Assembly (NCBI GenBank): GCA_002353975.1
Contig: DEKQ01000110.1
Span: 1 to 13,717, forward strand
Direction of reading: 5' to 3'
Source: Prevotellaceae bacterium UBA2718
GTDB taxonomy: Bacteria; Bacteroidota; Bacteroidia; Bacteroidales; Bacteroidaceae
Length of the DNA: 13,717 nt
Shown here: positions 12,209-13,717 of the stretch, one piece after another
Layout: the number at the start of each line of letters is the position of its first letter
Numbering within the stretch: the first letter of the stretch is position 1
Translations under genes and position numbers: made by a program
Notes under the pieces: generated by a model
What the model saw: the letters and a program-made list of their open reading frames with translations, nothing else
Told to the model about the DNA's origin: nothing
Databases searched by the model: none

Positions 12209-13372
12209 ATGCGTTATAATTTTCTAATCGTTTTATTCTTCACTCTTCACTCTTCACTCTTCACTTTATCCGCTTCGCCTAAGTCCGATGAGGTGAAGAC
12301 CATCATCCGTAACGTAAACGCTGCGTGGCAGCAAAGTCATCCCGACCCGGGTAATGCCTTCTGGGATAATGCCGTCTATCATACCGGCAACATGGAGGTA
12401 ATCAAGCTGTTGGGCAACTACGACAACTTTATGGCCTACTCCCTCTCATGGGCAGAGAAGAATGGCTGGTGTGGCGCCACAGAGCCTGACAAGAGCAAGT
12501 GGCTCTACCGGAAGTACGGCGAGAAGCCACAGTACGTGTTGTTTGGTGACTGGCAGATATGCTTCCAGACCTACATTGACCTTTACAATATGTCCGGTGT
12601 CCAGCGTCCTGAGATGGTGGCAAGGGCAAAAGAGGTGATGGGCTATGAGGCAAACAGCGAGGCGTGTGACTATTGGTGGTGGGCTGATGCACTCTATATG
12701 GTGATGCCGGTGATGACCAAGATGTACCTCCTGACGGGCGAGAAGGCCTACCTTGACAAGATGTACGACAACTGGCAGTATGCCAACAGCATAATGTACG
12801 ACAAGGAGACGGGACTCTATTTCCGTGACGGCAAGTATGTCTATCCCAAGCATACCACCGCAGCCGGCAAGAAGGACTTCTGGGCCCGTGGCGATGGATG
12901 GGTTCTTGCAGCCTTTGCCAAGGTGCTTGCCGACATGGATGCCGCAAAGGACAAGCGCCTCTCCGTCAAGGGTAAGTACCGCAATGAGATAACGAAGTAT
13001 TATCAGCGCCTTGCCAAGGCTGCCATCAATCTGCAGCAGCAGGAGGGCCACTGGACACGCTCGATGATGGACCCCGACCAGGCACCAGGATATGAGACCA
13101 GCGGCACAGCCCTGATGTGCTATGCCCTCTTCTGGGGCATCAACAACGGATACCTGCCCATGAGATACGTTCAGCACGCTGAGAAGGCATGGAGATACCT
13201 CGAGACGATTGCCCTGCAGCCAGACAACAGCATTGGCTATGTGCAGCCCATAGGCGAGAAAGCCATCCCCGGACAAGTAGTGGACAAAAACTCCGTCTCC
13301 AACTTCGGCACCGGTGCCTTCCTCCTCGCCGCATCCGAATACGTCAGGTTCCTCGAGAAAAACCATAATTAA
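12209..13372 (+). CDS. Secreted GH88/GH105-family unsaturated uronyl hydrolase
   Basis: A 387-residue exported enzyme (from the ATG at 12209) related to YteR/YesR unsaturated rhamnogalacturonyl hydrolases. It would cleave the 4,5-unsaturated uronic acid left at the end of oligosaccharides by pectin or other polysaccharide lyases. Family marks are GDWQICFQTYIDLY, the catalytic-acid motif WWWADALYMVMP (Asp160), FWARGDGWVLAAFAKVL (Asp229), YETSGTALMCYALFWGI and NFGTGAFLLAASEYVRF near the end, consistent with the alpha/alpha six-barrel and normal length. An in-frame ATG at 12149 would add 20 residues derived from the palindromic repeat and hide the signal peptide, so 12209 is preferred. The signal peptide hydrophobic core is partly encoded by four exact TCTTCAC units (12237-12264). 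No SusC/SusD or lyase is nearby. The gap of 73 bp from the acyltransferase contains only repeats. Confidence 0.88.
   Translation: MRYNFLIVLFFTLHSSLFTLSASPKSDEVKTIIRNVNAAWQQSHPDPGNAFWDNAVYHTGNMEVIKLLGNYDNFMAYSLSWAEKNGWCGATEPDKSKWLYRKYGEKPQYVLFGDWQICFQTYIDLYNMSGVQRPEMVARAKEVMGYEANSEACDYWWWADALYMVMPVMTKMYLLTGEKAYLDKMYDNWQYANSIMYDKETGLYFRDGKYVYPKHTTAAGKKDFWARGDGWVLAAFAKVLADMDAAKDKRLSVKGKYRNEITKYYQRLAKAAINLQQQEGHWTRSMMDPDQAPGYETSGTALMCYALFWGINNGYLPMRYVQHAEKAWRYLETIALQPDNSIGYVQPIGEKAIPGQVVDKNSVSNFGTGAFLLAASEYVRFLEKNHN
12237..12264. repeat. Four exact heptads (TCTTCAC) inside the signal peptide of the GH88/105 gene
   Basis: Four identical 7-bp units cover codons 10-19 and encode the FTLHSSLFT part of the signal peptide. 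Because 7 is not a multiple of 3, gain or loss of one or two units would shift the reading frame and abolish the enzyme, while a change of three units would add or remove seven residues. The units are the only exact uninterrupted run of four in the window. Confidence 0.8.
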
Positions 13373-13380
13373 TAGGACCT

Positions 13381-13444
13381 GCGTCAATTTAGGTGGTAAG
13401 AAAACACCCTGTGCTCAGCCATCTGTGACGCTTGCCCAAGCAAG
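13381..13444 (+). other. Possible structured RNA segment just after the GH88/105 stop
   Basis: GCGTCA (13381-13386) pairs perfectly with TGACGC (13426-13431). Inside that, GGTG (13392-13395) pairs with CACC (13405-13408). Directly after, CTTGC (13431-13435) pairs with GCAAG (13440-13444) over a 4-nt loop. This nested arrangement could be an mRNA 3' structure. It does not match any riboswitch consensus I know, and short pairings like these arise by chance. Confidence 0.25.
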
Positions 13445-13456
13445 GATTCATAATTC

Positions 13457-13500
13457 AATGGCGCAAAATGCAATCAAGCATCCTGCGCCATTTCTCTTTA
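13457..13500 (+). terminator. Hairpin with T-rich tail, likely terminator of the GH88/105 transcript
   Basis: AATGGCGCA (13457-13465) pairs with TGCGCCATT (13484-13492), with an upper stem ATGC/GCAT (13468-13471 with 13478-13481), a symmetric 2-nt internal loop and a 6-nt loop. The stem is followed by TTTCTCTTTA. It lies 85 bp after the stop codon. The T tract is interrupted by C, so efficiency may be modest. Confidence 0.5.
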
Positions 13501-13652
13501 TAATTCATCCCTCAACGAGCATCCACCCGAGGCAGGAACTTTAATCTTGAATTCCCAATGGTCTGTGAAAATTTTTTTTAACATGTTTTTTTTCTCAGAT
13601 ATACACTAAAAATCACGTAACTACAAGAAAATAAACGAATTAACCCCTTTTT

Positions 13653-13711
13653 GACCTACACCTATACCTACACTATACCTACACTAGGCCTACACCTGAT
13701 ATACACCTGAT
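13653..13711. repeat. Helically phased CCTACAC array, about 11-bp period
   Basis: CCTACAC starts at 13655, 13667, 13678 and 13689 (steps of 12, 11 and 11 bp), then a variant TACACCTGAT recurs at 13691 and 13702. Units diverge between repeats while the spacing stays near one helical turn. The head, GACCTACACCTAT, is identical to 7072-7084. The array may continue past the window end. Confidence 0.65.
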
Positions 13712-13717
13712 CGAATT

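Larger units (their letters stand above)
13373..13717. other. Non-coding 3' flank with hairpins and a terminal repeat array
   Basis: No reading frame here looks like a protein. In order, it contains a possible folded segment (13381-13444), a hairpin with a T-rich tail (13457-13500), an A/T-rich stretch, and a phased CCTACAC array (13653-13711). GATATACAC occurs at 13598-13606 and again at 13698-13706. No consensus promoter pointing out of the window was found. Confidence 0.6.

Noticed and set aside
9260..13372. Polysaccharide utilisation locus
   Set aside because: DUF2264 and GH88/105 genes are present but there is no SusC/SusD pair, no polysaccharide lyase and no hybrid two-component or ECF regulator, and unrelated genes lie between them.
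12149..13372. GH88/105 start at the ATG at 12149
   Set aside because: The extra 20 residues derive from a palindromic repeat and would bury the signal peptide; the ATG at 12209 gives a normal signal sequence.
12446..13387. Long open frame antisense to the GH88/105 gene
   Set aside because: Its translation has no family pattern and is Cys/His/Leu-rich shadow sequence; the plus-strand frame carries clear catalytic motifs.
13381..13444. Known riboswitch
   Set aside because: Neither strand matches the conserved cores of cobalamin, TPP, SAM or FMN riboswitches as I know them, and no suitable downstream gene is in the window.

Overview
The window looks like chromosome from a Bacteroidales bacterium, most likely Prevotellaceae. 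The reasons are a textbook Bacteroidetes promoter (TTTG-N17-TAACTTTG) in front of the glycosyltransferase gene, weak or absent Shine-Dalgarno sequences, protein sequences that read like Bacteroidales homologues (ClpB, SPFH protein, IspF, GH88/105), and short-period degenerate tandem repeats around gene ends that I associate with Prevotella genomes. There are no rRNA or tRNA genes, no transposase, no CRISPR array and no phage genes.

Layout. Bases 1-219 hold no supportable gene, only a candidate promoter, a weak hairpin and a small repeat. Then come three plus-strand envelope genes packed together: a phosphoethanolamine-transferase-like membrane sulfatase-fold enzyme (220-2070), an acyltransferase-3 membrane protein with a TTG start (2099-3154), and a UbiA-family prenyl-phosphate phosphoribosyltransferase-like protein (3151-4023, 4-bp ATGA overlap). 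Convergent to these is a ClpB disaggregase (4047-6161, minus) that lacks the usual N-terminal domain. The divergent region 6162-6331 carries a perfect two-copy 21-bp direct repeat and the glycosyltransferase promoter. From 6332 a plus-strand run encodes a GT2 glycosyltransferase, an NfeD-like membrane protein, a ComF-type phosphoribosyltransferase, an SPFH/band-7 protein, a secreted DUF2264 protein and IspF. From NfeD to IspF the gaps are only 1 to 24 bp, so this is probably one operon. After a conspicuous repeat block come a second acyltransferase-3 protein (11089-12135) and a secreted GH88/GH105-type unsaturated uronyl hydrolase (12209-13372). The final 345 bases are non-coding.

How the genes fit together. 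Much of the content concerns the envelope: lipid A or glycan decoration (phosphoethanolamine transferase, two acyltransferases, GT2), a prenyl-linked pentose donor (UbiA homologue), isoprenoid precursor supply (IspF) and membrane-domain organisation (NfeD plus SPFH). Two secreted carbohydrate-active proteins (DUF2264, GH88/105) suggest breakdown of uronate-containing polysaccharide, but there is no SusC/SusD pair, so this is not a classical polysaccharide utilisation locus.

The least ordinary feature is not a gene. It is a set of degenerate tandem arrays with strict 7-bp, 8-bp or about 11-bp periods. They sit at gene ends, supply the stop codon of three genes and the start codon of one, and lie inside two reading frames (a membrane acyltransferase and the signal peptide of the GH88/105 enzyme). 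Other points worth a look are the ClpB without its N domain, the 21-bp duplicated operator-like element, the apparently leaderless glycosyltransferase mRNA, and the NfeD/SPFH pair split by comF.
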